Assembly: GCA_007258455.2 (NCBI GenBank)
Contig: VDFB02270651.1
Span: 698,736,217 to 698,800,216 of the forward strand
From: Sequoia sempervirens
Taxonomy: Eukaryota; Streptophyta; Pinopsida; Cupressales; Cupressaceae
Length of the DNA: 64,000 nucleotides
Reading direction: 5' to 3'
Part shown: positions 10,909 to 22,595 of the stretch, in pieces
Layout: every line of letters begins with the position of its first letter
Position numbering within the stretch: position 1 is the stretch's first letter
Notes under the pieces: generated by a model
Told to the model about the DNA's origin: nothing
The model's input: only the letters and a program-made list of their open reading frames with translations
Databases searched by the model: none
Made by a program: the position numbers and the translations under genes

Positions 10909-11246
10909 AACCGTGTAGTTTCAAGTCAAACTCATTGACCCATGTTTCATGAGTAGTGGTTCAACGGTACCCAACTCTCATGATATCGAATGGTCCACTT
11001 AGCACTCATTGCATCTAGGTGATGCTCACAGAGGTGAAGCACTGGTCTGTCTCGGGAGGTCACCCATCTTGGTACTGCTCCAGCTCAAAAAGTGACCTCC
11101 CGGGACAGACCAGTGCTTCACCTCTGTGAGCATCACCTAGATGCAATGAGTGCTAAGTGGACCATTCGATATCATGAGAGTTGGGTACCGTTGAACCACT
11201 ACTCATGAAACATGGGTCAATGAGTTTGACTTGAAACTACACGGTT
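10909..11246. repeat. 155-bp near-perfect inverted repeat (28-nt loop)
   Basis: Arm 10909-11063 and arm 11092-11246 are reverse complements over all 155 bp with a single mismatch (11052 versus 11103), which would be a G-U pair in one RNA strand. The 28-nt spacer is 11064-11091. Transcription of either strand would give a hairpin of about 338 nt. The left arm plus spacer carries 5S rRNA-like sequence and the right arm repeats only part of it. A 13-bp direct repeat TTCATTTGGATTG occurs at 10839-10851 and 11245-11257, flanking the structure. It may be a real fold-back duplication of a Cassandra-type LTR piece or an assembly/library palindrome. Confidence 0.95.
11027..11088 (-). pseudogene. 5S rRNA-like 3' segment (Cassandra/5S-SINE-like)
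   Basis: On the minus strand the sequence runs CTGGAGCAGTACCAAGATGG then GTGACCTCC, closely matching the 3' half of plant 5S rRNA, including the internal box GATGGGTGACCTCC. It continues to a diverged terminal stem (GTGCTTCACCTCTG). The 5' half of 5S is absent. 5S-derived sequence within mobile DNA is known in plant Cassandra TRIM LTRs and in SINE3-type elements. Here it is embedded in a large inverted repeat, so it is a relic of such an element, not a functional rRNA gene. Confidence 0.65.
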
Positions 11247-11257
11247 CATTTGGATTG

Positions 11258-13447
11258 TTAGCTAGTGGATCACTTTATGACAATCAAGTGTCTAATCGAT
11301 GAGGGTCTTATATGGATAGTTATTTAGAACCTTGTGATTGTAATTGTTTTGTTGTTGAGTAGGTTGGTTTTTTATTTGGGAATGTAAATGGATTATTGTT
11401 GTCATTGTCATGTTGCTGAATTTGTGAAGGTGATTTACGTTCCACTACAAGGGGTTCTTGTGAAGAGAAAATTGAGGTCTCCTAGGGAATGCCTAGTTGG
11501 TGGCCTTTGGATATTGAGTGATTATTGTTGTACTTAAAGGTTGACTTTCTTTTGTGTAACCCTTTTTGAGGTGAGACCATTGTTAATATGTGGGTTATAT
11601 TTGTGTTTTTGGGTTAAATGATTTGTGGATGGGGTTTGATGAAACTTTCTTTGAGTGGCTTTTCAGAGTTAATCTCATATTTGAGAGAAATTTTATCCTT
11701 GTGTTGGAATTATTGGGAAAAAACTTGTGTTGCTTCATTTTACCCTTGTTTGTGGGTTTTCATTATTTTTTGGCTTCCAGAGGCTTGAGATGATTGTCAG
11801 TTGATGTTCTCTCTTTATGTGCCCTTGATGTGGCAAGTGTTTTGGTTTCATGATTTTGAAAGGGTTGTACAGGAATTGTTGAGACTTTCATTATGTATTT
11901 ATAGCGAGATGGGTAATGCCTCGCATGCTTCTCTGTTGTGATCTAATGTTCTTGTTATGTTGTATAACCCTTGGTTTCTTGGTTTTTATGTTGTTGGGTC
12001 TCTAGGGAGAGTGGGTCTTTGTGGGGGCCAGCGCCCCGTTTAAGGGGAAGGGCACATGATAACCCACGAGTGAGTTAGTAATCAAGTGAAAACCTAATAA
12101 TTAACTTAGGAGGGTTGGGTAGTAAAATCATTATAAGATTTAAAAATATATGCCTCGTCTTCATTAGCGCTTCCGTAGGCTAATGGAAGATTGAGAAGGT
12201 CGTGGTTGGCAAGGTCGTGACCTCGTCTTCACGAGAGGTCTACGGCTCCGCATGAGTCACCCTATGGACCGGCGCCTCCATTTTGGAGGAAGGGCACAGG
12301 ACAGCCATAGATGGGACTAGCGCCTCCAGTTGGGAGGAAGAGCACATGACAGCCCATGTAGGACTATGTGATGACACTTTCCCCTAGTTTCCCATGTGTT
12401 TTACTTTATTGTGTTCCTCTGGAAGTAGGTTGTGGGAGTTGGTTTAGATTGTTGATATATGGATTTATATTGATTTGTGATTATTGCCTTAATATATCTT
12501 TGGTGTACTTTGTGGTCTTGTATGATCTCATTGATATTTGACTTATGACCTTGTACTCTTACGGTACTGTGTTATGATGTTTCTTTAATTGCAATTTGGA
12601 ATCGTATTATGTTTATTAATTTAGTTTGTTTTGGAAGTGTTCCATGATCTTCCTTTGGTTACTTGTTTACTGGTTATTGTTTTGTTTAATGTGTTATTAT
12701 GTTGACTCTTGGGTGTTGTTGACTATGTCATTGTAATCCTTGAGTTTTATGTTACTTTTGTATGACGTTGAGTCTTGTGGTTCCCTATTTGAATGTTCTT
12801 GGTTGAGGTCTCTTTCTTCTTAGCTCCTTAGCACGGGGGGTGGGTTTTCGGACTCACATGGTCGGGTGGAACGTGCTAAGCACCCCATTGGGTCCCCAGT
12901 CAAGGATTAAGAGGTGCGGATTGGTGCTGTTGCAATGACTCCAGAGTTGTATTTGTCTTAGAGCCAGTTATGATACTATGTATTCATCTTTCATTTGTAT
13001 TATGTTATCTTGTTGTATGGTTCCCGTTCTTGATTGGAAACACTTTTGTATCATTGTACCTCTTGAACATTGTACTGTAATATAACGTTAAACCTTGTAT
13101 GGATGTTGGCCATGACAGTTGTTATTCAATGTGTTGAGTTAATCATGTATATGTTGCATTTATGTACACAGATGGTTTCTTATCAATGATTATCATGTAT
13201 GTGTTATATTTGTTAATGTTTATTTTGTTATGGATTATATCTTTGGCTTTTATTCTTTATTGTCATTGTGTGGATCTAAGGCTCGTAATGACTCCTCGTG
13301 TACCCCAAGGGATGTATGTGTTAATGAATCTACTTAAATGAAATTCATGTTATGACTTAATGTGTATTACATGTATGTTATGTTAACTTTAAAAAAAAAA
13401 AATTATTGCGTTGATGTCCTTTGGGGTTCGCACGACGGGGCGTTACA
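11258..13447 (+). mobile_element. LTR candidate ending GGGGCGTTACA at 13447 (left end uncertain)
   Basis: The right end has the typical plant LTR terminus ...ACGGGGCGTTACA, preceded by an A-run and a TG-rich tail. A GC-rich block at 12820-12960 contains the inverted words TTAGCACG...CGTGCTAA, as in the R/U5 part of some LTRs. No coding frame lies between 11258 and 13447, no primer site follows 13447 and no second copy is in the window. It is either a solo LTR or a 3' LTR. A start near 11553 (TGTGTAACCC) is possible but unproven. Confidence 0.4.
12022..12358. repeat. Three related GC-rich ~48-bp units
   Basis: Units near 12022, 12264 and 12311 share the plan (A)GCGCCTCC...GGAGGAAGGGCACA..ACAGCC, each with a small internal palindrome (CTCC...GGAG). 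The last two are adjacent and the first is displaced by about 240 bp. Confidence 0.7.
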
Positions 13448-13617
13448 TAATATGTTGAAAAGAATGACATCATAGTATAAGAGGAAACTAAGTTACACAA
13501 CCTTATCACACCATTGTTTGATTTCCCTATTAGTAAAAGGAATCTTGAGAATTCAGTACCCACAGGTGGACTAGGAAGATTTTAAGAAATGTGAAGATAT
13601 TAACAGTTTAATTGAGG

Positions 13618-15618
13618 CACTGAGGCACCTATAGAACCTAAAAATTTAGAGCCACAAGTTGAACGTGTAAGAGAAAGTTCTCATGTCTCACCTATGACTT
13701 CACCTACCCATAGCCAAGGTGATCATGATGAACAAAATTTTCCATAGTCTAGGTCACCAACAATAGAAGAAATTTCATCTTCTTCGAAACCACTAAAACC
13801 TAAGAGTAGAAGAGGTAGTACATCCACACCTTCTAAAACAAAAAATAAAAAGAAGGATGCTCAAAAGAAGAAGGATGTTGAAAAGGAGACACCTACACCT
13901 AGGCATTCAGGAAGATTAAAGAAACAAGGTGTCATGAGGGGGAGTGTTGAAAAACCTGAAGAAGAGGAGAAGCATAAAGAATAATAGGAGGAAGATGTAA
14001 TGTTGGTAGAGACAGACTTCAAAGGGAAGGGAAATATCCATAGAAATGTACATACACCTATGAAGAGGAAGATATGTGTGTCTACCACTTTTGATTCAAA
14101 ATCAGAAGATGTGTTTGTTGCTTAGAAAACACAAAAGAAAACCCTAGATAGTCCTACTTAGGAAGACTATACAGGGGGAGGTAATGAGGAGTTTTTGGAA
14201 ACTAAGGAAATGTCTATAAAAGATAGAGATGTCAAGAAAGAGCTTCAGGAAGATTTGGATAGAAATAACATTTGAAAGAGTTAGTGCAGAGTTATGAAAT
14301 GAAGGACAAGGGATACTAGAAACAAGAATTGGAAGAAACATTGCAATATGGCCATGGTACAAAACTAGATTATTAGCACAATTGGTCATTACTAAAACAA
14401 GGGATGGAGAACTTACAATAAAAAATTGGAGACCTCCTCCCATAAGAACTCCAATTCACCATACAACCTTGTCTCTTGGTTATCAACTATGGAAGGTGAC
14501 TGGTGAGTTTGCACAAGAAAAAGAAAAGTGGAAGAAAGAAAAATTAAATTTGATTGAAGAAGATGCTAAGGTGCTGGAAGGAAAAGAGATTGAGCTCAAA
14601 AAATCAGCATTAAGATTGGAGGAAGTGGTAGATAAATCTACTCAAATCAAAAGATGTAGGCCTCCATCAAGGACATATTCACTATTTTTGCAAAGGTGCT
14701 AGAAGGAAAAGAGATTGAGCTCAAAAAATCAGCATTAAGATTGGAGGAAGTGGTAGATAAATCTACTCAAATCAAAAGATGTAGGCCTCCATCAAGGACA
14801 TACTCACTATTTTTGCAAGAATTTTTTTTTATTTTTTAGTTTAGTAGGATAATTAGTAACGAGTCAGTTGGGATGAGCAAAAAATTTGAGTTTCTTAATG
14901 TTTTTGTTGATTCTACACCAAAAGAGAAGGATCAATTGTGTGAATACTAATTACACAACTATGTGGTCCTAGATGAAATAGAGTGGAGTCCTCTAATGTT
15001 TGTATGGTATCTTCGGGTAAGGGAACTAACATATTATTACAAGAATGAACAATTCAGGGGAGAAATAATGGAAGAATATAAGGAGGGAGAAATCAGTTGC
15101 TCTCCCAATAAGGAAATACCTTGATGCAATTATAGATGAATGGTTGAAAATCCTAGATCATAAGGGTGTAGGAAGGAAAATTATGAAACTAAGGATAGAG
15201 GGTTACAAAAGAATGCAAATATTAGCTATGGGATTGGGTCCACAACATTACAGTTATATGTTGAGTAGATGGAACAACTTGACCCTAGAGTTGCAGAGGA
15301 AGGAACCTCATTCCATGTAGAATTTCACCATAATGCTTGAAAATTTAGATAGATACATGAAGATTGGTGCTAACATAGGAATTCACTGCATACCACTTAC
15401 ATTTCACTCACCTATGCTACTCTATCCAGTTCTACATTGGATCGGGGAAAAAAGTGAAGAATGTGAAAAGATGGGATTATCAGAATGAGACAACTTGAAA
15501 CTTATAAAGGTTTCTACTTAAAGAAAACAAGGGAATTGATGTTTTCATGGACCTTAGAGAGATCACCCTACATTATAATCTATACCCCTAGTGTTTTTCT
15601 TGAGGACAAGAAAAAGTA
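13618..15618 (+). pseudogene. Decayed retroelement coding region with coiled-coil segment
   Basis: The plus strand shows fragments of one long acidic/basic protein. A disordered Ser/Lys/Glu part (about 13640-14110) contains RHSGRLKKQG and is broken by several stops. Residues encoded at 14382-14702 form a charged helix (EKEKWKKEKLNLIEEDAK...) fit for a coiled coil. A later part (about 14880-15600) has phrases such as EWSPLMFVWYLRVRELTYYY. None matches reverse transcriptase or integrase. It ends at a polypurine tract and LTR-type TG start, so it is the 3' coding part of a non-autonomous or highly diverged LTR element. Numerous stops and a frameshifting duplication make it non-functional. Confidence 0.5.
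14568..14817 (+). repeat. 125-bp tandem duplication inside the coiled-coil region
   Basis: Segment 14568-14692 is repeated at 14693-14817 with only about two differences, so it is young compared with the decay around it. Because 125 is not a multiple of three, the second copy is out of frame and ends the ORF at 14702. Confidence 0.95.
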
Positions 15619-15630
15619 TAGTTGGGGGAA
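15619..15630 (+). other. Polypurine-tract candidate
   Basis: TAGTTGGGGGAA directly precedes a TG (15631), the usual arrangement of a plus-strand primer next to a 3' LTR in plant Ty3/gypsy-type elements. Confidence 0.6.
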
Positions 15631-16502
15631 TGATGGGTTCAATTATTAGCCTATTTTTCGTTTATTTTATGCATACTTTTAGACACTATTAGACAAATCC
15701 TTTCAAACAATACTCCTATGCTATGCTATATTTTCATGTTTATTACATAATTTTAAATCACAGTAATGGAAATATAGTTATGATATAGTAGCATTGCATG
15801 GTTTATATGTGAGTGTGTATAAAATGTGGATGAAATTTTGTGTTGAATCATGGTAGTTATCTTTGTGCATATGTCTTGTGGATTAACCTTTTGCAGCCCA
15901 AGGAGATATTGTAGCCCACAACAACTGGAAGCTATATCCCGTAGAAAAAGGAAGACTTGGAAAATGAAATAGGGGAAGTGTCAGATCAAGCTGAATACAA
16001 TAAATACTATGTGGAGACACTTGATGGAGTTAGTCATCCATAATTATGATAAGTTAATATAGCCCTAGAGGAGAAGAATTGTTTTGTTAATAGGATTTTG
16101 GATAACTATTTGTGTGTTTTATATGCAATTCTATTTTATAGATCTTTAGTTCTATTAGAACTCTTCTTTCTTTTTAGTTATAGTTTGAAAAATTCAATCT
16201 TAACTATATACTATGATATTTAGGACTTGTAGTTAATGATTGCAATTAGTTTTTTCTTAGAATAAACTCCCCCGTGTTGGTATATAGATGGTGATTGAGT
16301 CCTTAGATAAGTTAGTTGATTTTCAATATCATGGTATCAATTACTTTTCAATTTCAGTTATCATCTACAAATATGTTGATTATTTAGAATGATTTCATTG
16401 AATATAAACTGTGAAGAAGATTTTGTGCAATATTTTGTGATGTGTAAGAAATGGAGTTAAATTTCACATGGATGCATAGAATCTAATATTTAAATTTGGT
16501 TA
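15631..16502 (+). mobile_element. Start of a 3' LTR, probably cut by the next element
   Basis: The LTR candidate begins TGATGGGTTCAATT after the polypurine tract and runs as non-coding AT-rich sequence to 16502, where the two-LTR element begins. A matching end (...CACCATCA, at 23039) exists beyond that element, which would give an LTR of about 1.3 kb if the two pieces belong together. That pairing is inferred from termini only. Confidence 0.35.
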
Positions 16503-17743
16503 TGTATAGGAGTGAATTTGCACCCCTTATGAAAATTCCCCCTTTTCCCTTCTCTACTTTAGAAAACCATGTTTGGAGGCTTAATTCCACCTAAGCTTGC
16601 TTCTTTCATCACACTTGGCACCTATTTTGAGTGTTAGTGGAGGCATTTTTGTCGAGGATTCCTGTGCAGTGTGTAGACGTTCGCACGGTGCACTTACATC
16701 CCTGGAAAATTCATGTGGCTGAACCTACAAAGGTGTTACACATCTCATTGGGGGTCAAGTTGTAACACCCTCTTCAGCCACCCAACCCAAATATGGTCAT
16801 TTTTCTTCATCTCCTCTTCAAATTCACTCCTTCAACAAGCATTTCAGCTTCTATAGTCACTTCACAAGCTTCAACACACTCTTTTGCACTCACTCTCAAT
16901 TATTCTAGTAGCACATTTGCACCTCATTGCAGTAAATACATCACTCCATCACTTCGATAAAGAAAGTTGGGGAAAAAAACCATTGCAATAGAGGCTTGAG
17001 TACTCTCATTTTCTCCCCCTAGCATCCTTGAGTGCTCTTGGTGGAGGTGGTAAGCTTCCCTTTCCTCTGTTCTATCACTTGGTTGAGTAAGCACCTTTAC
17101 TATTTTATAGTGCTTTAGATCTCTTTACTATATCATTTTCTTTATCTCACTTTCTTGGCTATCTGTGGAGGTGGAAACACCAAAGAAAGGTTTGACTGAG
17201 GTAGGCCCCTATATAGCCACCCAAAATTTATCTCTCTCTTGTGTGTAGGTGGACGTGCTTTTGAGGAGCTAGTTGCCAAAATAATTTCTTTGTGAGATAC
17301 TTCTTTCCACCTTGACTCTCGTATTTTTGCTTTATCAGATTAGAGAGTATTTCATTTACTTAATCATGTTATTTTTTCCCTTACTAATAGTTAGCTGGGC
17401 CATTTGCTTATTTTCGTAGGTTTGACCTTGTCTCTATAGTTGTTTGGTCATACGGATGCTAGTGCACTTTAGAGACGCAAACACGCCGCGTTGTTTTCCA
17501 AGAATCGCACTTTCATCCTCAGGCAAAGAGTTTCCTAAGGCATAGTGTTGAACCGGAAAACTGGCTCACCTAGTCCCATTCCGTATTTCAGGTCTGTATA
17601 TTGATTGAAAGACCTTATAGCCCTCATCATTCTCATCCCACACATCCTAACTTCCCGCTAAGCTAAGGTAAGTTAGGGAAGCCTTTCACATCTTGGCCCT
17701 TCGTGACCTGGGGCCTTACATGTGGTGGTCCCCCTCTCTTACC
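16503..17743 (+). repeat. 5' LTR of LARD-like element
   Basis: It begins TGTATAGGAG and ends ...CCCCTCTCTTACC, where the 3' copy has TTACA. It contains conserved blocks TTCTTCATCTCCTCTTCAAA and AGTACTCTCATTTTCTCCCC shared with the right LTR. Confidence 0.85.
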
Positions 17744-17747
17744 ATTT

Positions 17748-17767
17748 TGGTGAACCTAACGTGAACC
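17748..17767 (+). other. Primer-binding-site candidate
   Basis: TGGTGAACCTAACGTGAACC begins with TGG four bases after the left LTR. I could not assign the matching tRNA from sequence alone. Confidence 0.45.
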
Positions 17768-18031
17768 ATTTTGGTTCCATTTTTGTGATACTGACAATTC
17801 CTTTCCTCATACTCTAGGATTTTTGTAGGTGTGAGTGTTGTGATGCTATCACCTTACAACCCAACCTGTGACCTATAGTTGGCATATTTGGAAGGGTCCA
17901 AAGGTATTGCATAATGAAACCCTAATTTTTTCATTGTCTGTATCCTTTTACCTTTAGGGACTCTATGAAAGTATTGTCTAGTGTGCATAATGGCCTCCTT
18001 CCTGCATCAACCTATCCCCTCTGAATAGCCC

Positions 18032-20001
18032 GTGGATAGTGGTACTGGTATAACCCTCACTTCACAGGACCTATTGATGGGCTTTAACAAGGAACCATCT
18101 CCTCTCTATATTCCTATACGAATAAATGGAAACATCGTATCGAGTGTTCTTGTTGATCCGACATCACAAGTAAACATGATAACCGAGGAGATTATGTTGA
18201 TCAACTTCACACATAAAGATGGGTATGATGCACCTGTGAGTAACATCAACACACATGATGGGATTTTTGTGCCTCCTTTAGTTAGTATTGTCATGTCGGT
18301 GCTAGTGGGACCTAAATCTATGAACCTCTTGTTTGACATTATCCCTGGGTCTGAGCTCTTTAGGGTGAAATTAGGTATCCATTGGTTGGTGGCGATGAAC
18401 ATGGTACACTAGGTCATGCATAAATGTTTAAAATTTATCCATGGTAGTTTCATATATGTAATCCATGACACTGGTTATAGACCACGGGTTGCTCATCGTA
18501 GCTACTTCTTAGACTACTCTTTGCCTCTGCCCATTGGTCCTCTTCTATCTAGGATGGACCTTCTACATCGAACATACCAGAATTATAAGAAAGGGCACCT
18601 GAGGCCAAAAGTGAGGTACCCTCCCTCACCCTATGTTGTTTCACATAGGGATTGTTTAAAGGTTGACAGTGATGCCACTAAGGTATGAAAGAAGGAAGAA
18701 GATAAGTGCTCTCAAGATCCTCCTTCTTCCTATTTTGCTAGTCAATCTGATGCTTCTTCTCACTCTATTGCGGTACCATCAGGTTATGCTCCTTGTCTAC
18801 AAGAGAATCCTATGGTGCCTTCTTGGTGAAAGCCTAAGCACCCTGCATTCAAACTTCTTGTTCTACTAACGGAGCCTAGACCCATTTGGTATGATAGGAA
18901 GAAGGTCTCCCAAGGAGAGTCCTCTTTGTATCAACCTCCATGGCCCCCTACTGCTTTTCTCCCAAGGTAGTGAATGGGAAGAGGCCTACTATTGAGGCTC
19001 TTGATCTGACTCCCCCTACTACTTCTCAACCAGTTCGTCCTGCTCCCAATCAGGAATCTGTTCCTCCACTGGAAATGGATATAGTGGACATTCCCATGGT
19101 TGAGCAGGAGCCTTATGTTCCTTCGTAGCCTCCAACCTCTAGCTCAAAGAGTTGTAGAAACTTCCTTATGCGTGAGCACAAATGTCGACGAAAGGCTCTC
19201 TTGGCTGAGTAAGCCACCTCACAAATGAAGGAGGAAGAGATGACCGCCCCTATTTTAGGGCCTTCTATAGTGTCTTCCTCTCCCCTTCCTTCTGCTTCTC
19301 CTCAATTTAGTTTCATGCCACTTCTAGCTTCCACCACGAGTATGAATATGCCTAACCCCAAGGGGGTACAAGTGTTCATCGCTCCTTCGGTGGAGCCACC
19401 TTTGCTGATCTCCATTCAGGATATCTAGCCTTTCCCAAAACCCATGGATATGATTACTACCTTGGTTGTATCCATTGTAGTTCTTTCCTCCTCTTCCTTC
19501 ATGCCTCTAGCCTTCTCTGTGGGGAGTTCATCTCCTTTGATGAGATGAAAGGTGCAGTGTGGTCCTTCTAGTAGTGAAGGACGTAAGAGGAGCCTGCCTT
19601 CTCCACAAGGTGGCCCCACATTGACTTGTCTTGTCCTAGTGATGGAACCAGTCTCGGCTTCCCCTGAGTTCACCAACACTCTCAAGTCATCTAGCAAGCC
19701 TAGTAGTGAATCTTAGGTGCATCCTACCCCATCCACTAAAGTTAGACACGAAACTCCTGTGGGGTGCATGTTTAACTCTATGGATGAAGTCCTAGCCTTG
19801 TTAGCAATCTTCACAAAGTCGTTGACCTTAGCTCCACAAGAGCTTGGTGGAGAGGACCTTGGGGGGCCCTCTTCCTTGGCACTTGTTATGGGAGGGTTGG
19901 ATGCTCCTCCTCTTAACATCTCACCATTGCAGGCTTGTCCTCCTTCCCCCTATGATGATCTAGAGTGGGAAGCAGACAACCTCTTGGTTGATCAATGTTA
20001 G
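18032..20001 (+). pseudogene. Retropepsin-like protein with Pro/Ser-rich tail, broken
   Basis: Residues from 18032 read SSVLVDPTSQVNMI and then LGIHWLVAMNMVH, the plan of plant retroelement aspartic proteases (active-site V.(D)(S/T)G, later LG..WL). The usual D-S/T-G is replaced by D-P-T, so catalysis is unlikely. The frame continues past a TAG at 18410 through MHKCLKFIHGSF and VIHDTGYRP to 18688. After a frame change, a Pro/Ser-rich segment (18940-20001, several stops) ends EWEADNLLVDQC. Protease-only coding content is characteristic of large non-autonomous LTR elements. Confidence 0.65.
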
Positions 20002-21396
20002 GAGGAGGCCTCTTCTTGATTTTTTTTTTGTGTGTGTTTTTTTGTGATGTGTTCCCCCATGATTGTGCTATGTGTGCCTAGATTACCCTCATCACCCTTG
20101 TTGGTGCCTAGATACAGGCATGGTTTTTTGTGTCATAAACCTTATTCTATTTGTATCATCATTATTCCATGTCTATGCTTGATTTTTGATAAATTGGGGA
20201 TGATGCAAAGTGTTCGGGGAATTTATGCTTCCCTTCCATGTTGACCCAATTTTTTCGTGCATTCTTCCTGATTTGGTTGGGGATTGATGATCTTTTTCCT
20301 TGTACCATGGTTACCTATTATTCATATGAGCTCAGAAAAATCCAACCTCACTAAACCAGATCCCCATGTTCCCTTTGTTCATGTTGTCTTCTCTCTTTTG
20401 ATTTCTCTTTATCTTTCTCTCTTCTTTGCTTGAGTTGTCCCTCTCATGTGTGACAACATTCTTTCTTCAACATTTTGATTTTTAGAAAATGCATTTGTTT
20501 CCAATGAATATTTTCTCAAAAATCTTCACAAACCTTTCTTCAGAATTGTATTCTCAACTTGAAACCTTAACAGAACATGCTTCCCTTCATCATGGGTTTG
20601 GAAAGAAAGGACTTGAGAACCTTCCTCTGAAGCGGGAACAACTTTGATCACCCCCTCCCCTGAGGGCATGTTCTTCCTTTCAAATTCCTTGATGAAGTGA
20701 ACATCTTTCAAAAGGATCGCTTGATGATGGATTGATATGAGAAAGAGAACATCTGCTTTCAAATCATGCGTCCCTTGAGTGGACCCCCCTTTGAAAGTTC
20801 TGATCTCAAATGAATCTTATCACCTCTAGCTTGGGGGTAACCTGACTAGACCTCACTTTTCAAATAGTGTGTCCCTTTAGTGGACCCCACTTCTTTTGAA
20901 GGGTTCCTGAGGGACCCCTTTCAAAGTCTTCCAAATCATTGACGGTCTATGCAACTGTCTGCTTACTTACCTACATGGCCACTTCTCGACTTTGCAGAGT
21001 CTGCTTTCTCAGGTTTCCTCCATGTGAGAGATCTTAGGGGATACCTCCCTACAAGCCTAAGATCCTATAGGGTGCTTCCTTTGGGTTTCCTCCATGCTAT
21101 ATTTCTTGGGGGACACCTTCCTTGCAAGTCTGTGTGCCTATAAGGTGCTTGCTCCAATGGGGCTTCCTTCATGCGAGAGATCTTGGAGGTTGAGTCCTTG
21201 CAGGTCCATGGGCTTGTAAGATGCTTTCTTTCTTCAACTTCATAGTTTCAAGAAGCTATGGAGTCCTTTGCTTTCCCTACACCTTTAGGTACACCAGATC
21301 ATGATTTGCTTCCTCGAAGGTTCAGGTATACATTTCTAACCTTACTCCTTTCTTTATCTACTTTACCAAGCACTCATTAGTATTTGTGCTCGCTAA
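20002..21396 (+). other. Non-coding 3' interior with diverged ~80-bp tandem units
   Basis: No gene was recognised. Between about 21010 and 21230 three diverged units repeat the plan GGTTTCCTCCATG, GAGATCTTGGGG, CCTTGCAAG and GGTGCTT. A second pair (GTCCCTT(G/T)AGTGGACCC) lies at 20770 and 20871. These may be RNA-level structures of the element or simple local duplications. Confidence 0.5.
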
Positions 21397-21409
21397 AGTA
21401 GGGGAAAAA
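21397..21409 (+). other. Polypurine tract of LARD-like element
   Basis: AGTAGGGGAAAAA lies immediately before the right LTR start TGTATAAGAG. Confidence 0.75.
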
Positions 21410-22595
21410 TGTATAAGAGTGAATTTGCACCCCTTATGCAAATTTCACTTTTTCCCTTCTCCACTTTAGAAAACCAAGTTCGGAGACTTAATTCCACCTG
21501 ATCCCACTACTTTCATCACACTTGGCTCCTTTTTTGAGTGTTGGTGAAAGCATTTTTTTTAGGGATGCCTGAACAACGTGCAGACATCCCTGGTAGATTC
21601 ATGTAGCTGAACCTGCAGAGGCATTACACTTCTCATTGGGGGTCAATTTGTAACGCCCTCTTTGGCCACTTGACCCGAATATGGCCATTTTTCTTCATCT
21701 CCTCTTCAAATTGACTCCTTCAACAAGCATTTTAGCTTCTACAGTCACTTCACAAGCTTCAACACTCTTTTGCACTCACTCTCAAGTATTCTAGTAGCAC
21801 CTTTGCACCTCATTGCAGCAAATACATCACTCCATCGCTTTGATAGAGCAAGTTAGGGACAAACACCATTGCAATAGAGGCTTGAGTACTCTCATTTTCT
21901 CCCCCAAGTAGCCTTGAGTGCTCTTGGTGGAGGTGGTAAGCTTCCCTTTCTTCTCCTCTATCATTTGGTTGAGTAAGCACATTTACTATTTTGTAGTGCT
22001 TTAGTGCTCTTTACTATATCATTTTCTTTATCTCACTTTCTTTGCTTTCCATGGAGGTGGAAACACCAAAGCAGGGTCTAACTGAGGCATGCCCCTATAC
22101 AACCACCCAACATTTTTCTCTCTCTTGTGTGTACGTGGATGTGCTTTTGAGGAGCTAGCTAGAAAATGAGTTTATTTGTGAGATCTTTCTTGCCACCTTG
22201 ATTAGAGAGTATTTCATTTACTTAATCATGTTATTTCGGCCCTTTAATAATAGTTAGCTAGGTCATTACCTTTTTTTCTTAGGTTTGACCTTGTCTTTGT
22301 AGTTGTCTGGTTGTACGGATGCCAACACACTTTAGAGATGCCAACGTGTCGTGTTGTCCTTCAATCCTCAAGCAGAGAGCTTCCTAAGGCACAATGTTGA
22401 ACTTGAAAACTAGCTCGCCTAGCCCTATTTCATATATCAGGTCTATAGAGTGATTGAAGGACCTTAATATAGTCCTCATCATTCTCGTCCTTGACATCCT
22501 AACATCTAGCTAAGCCGAGGTAAGTTAGGGCACTCTTCTGCATCTTGGCCCTTTGTGACCTGGGGCCTTGCACATGGTGGTCCCCCTCTCTTACA
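21410..22595 (+). repeat. 3' LTR of LARD-like element
   Basis: Homologous to 16503-17743 and about 55 bp shorter because of small deletions. It ends ...CCCCTCTCTTACA at 22595, which defines the LTR boundary. Confidence 0.85.

Larger units (their letters stand above)
16503..22595 (+). mobile_element. Two-LTR non-autonomous retrotransposon (LARD-like), ~6.1 kb
   Basis: Direct repeats at 16503-17743 and 21410-22595 are clearly homologous along their whole length and start TGTATA(A/G)GAGTGAATTTG. A polypurine tract precedes the right copy and a primer-site candidate follows the left one. The 3.7-kb interior encodes only a retropepsin-like domain and a Pro/Ser-rich tail; no reverse transcriptase, RNase H or integrase is seen, so it would depend on another element. 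The LTRs differ by many substitutions and several indels, so insertion is old. The flanking 5-mers (GGTTA and AGTTC) do not match, so the target duplication is lost or the ends have recombined. Confidence 0.85.

Noticed and set aside
11027..11088. Functional 5S rRNA gene
   Set aside because: Only the 3' half is present, with several changes, embedded in an inverted repeat. No 5' half, no tandem array and no T-run terminator arrangement.
20526..20762. 78-codon minus-strand frame inside the LARD
   Set aside because: Antisense to the element, no motif and no conservation evidence available.
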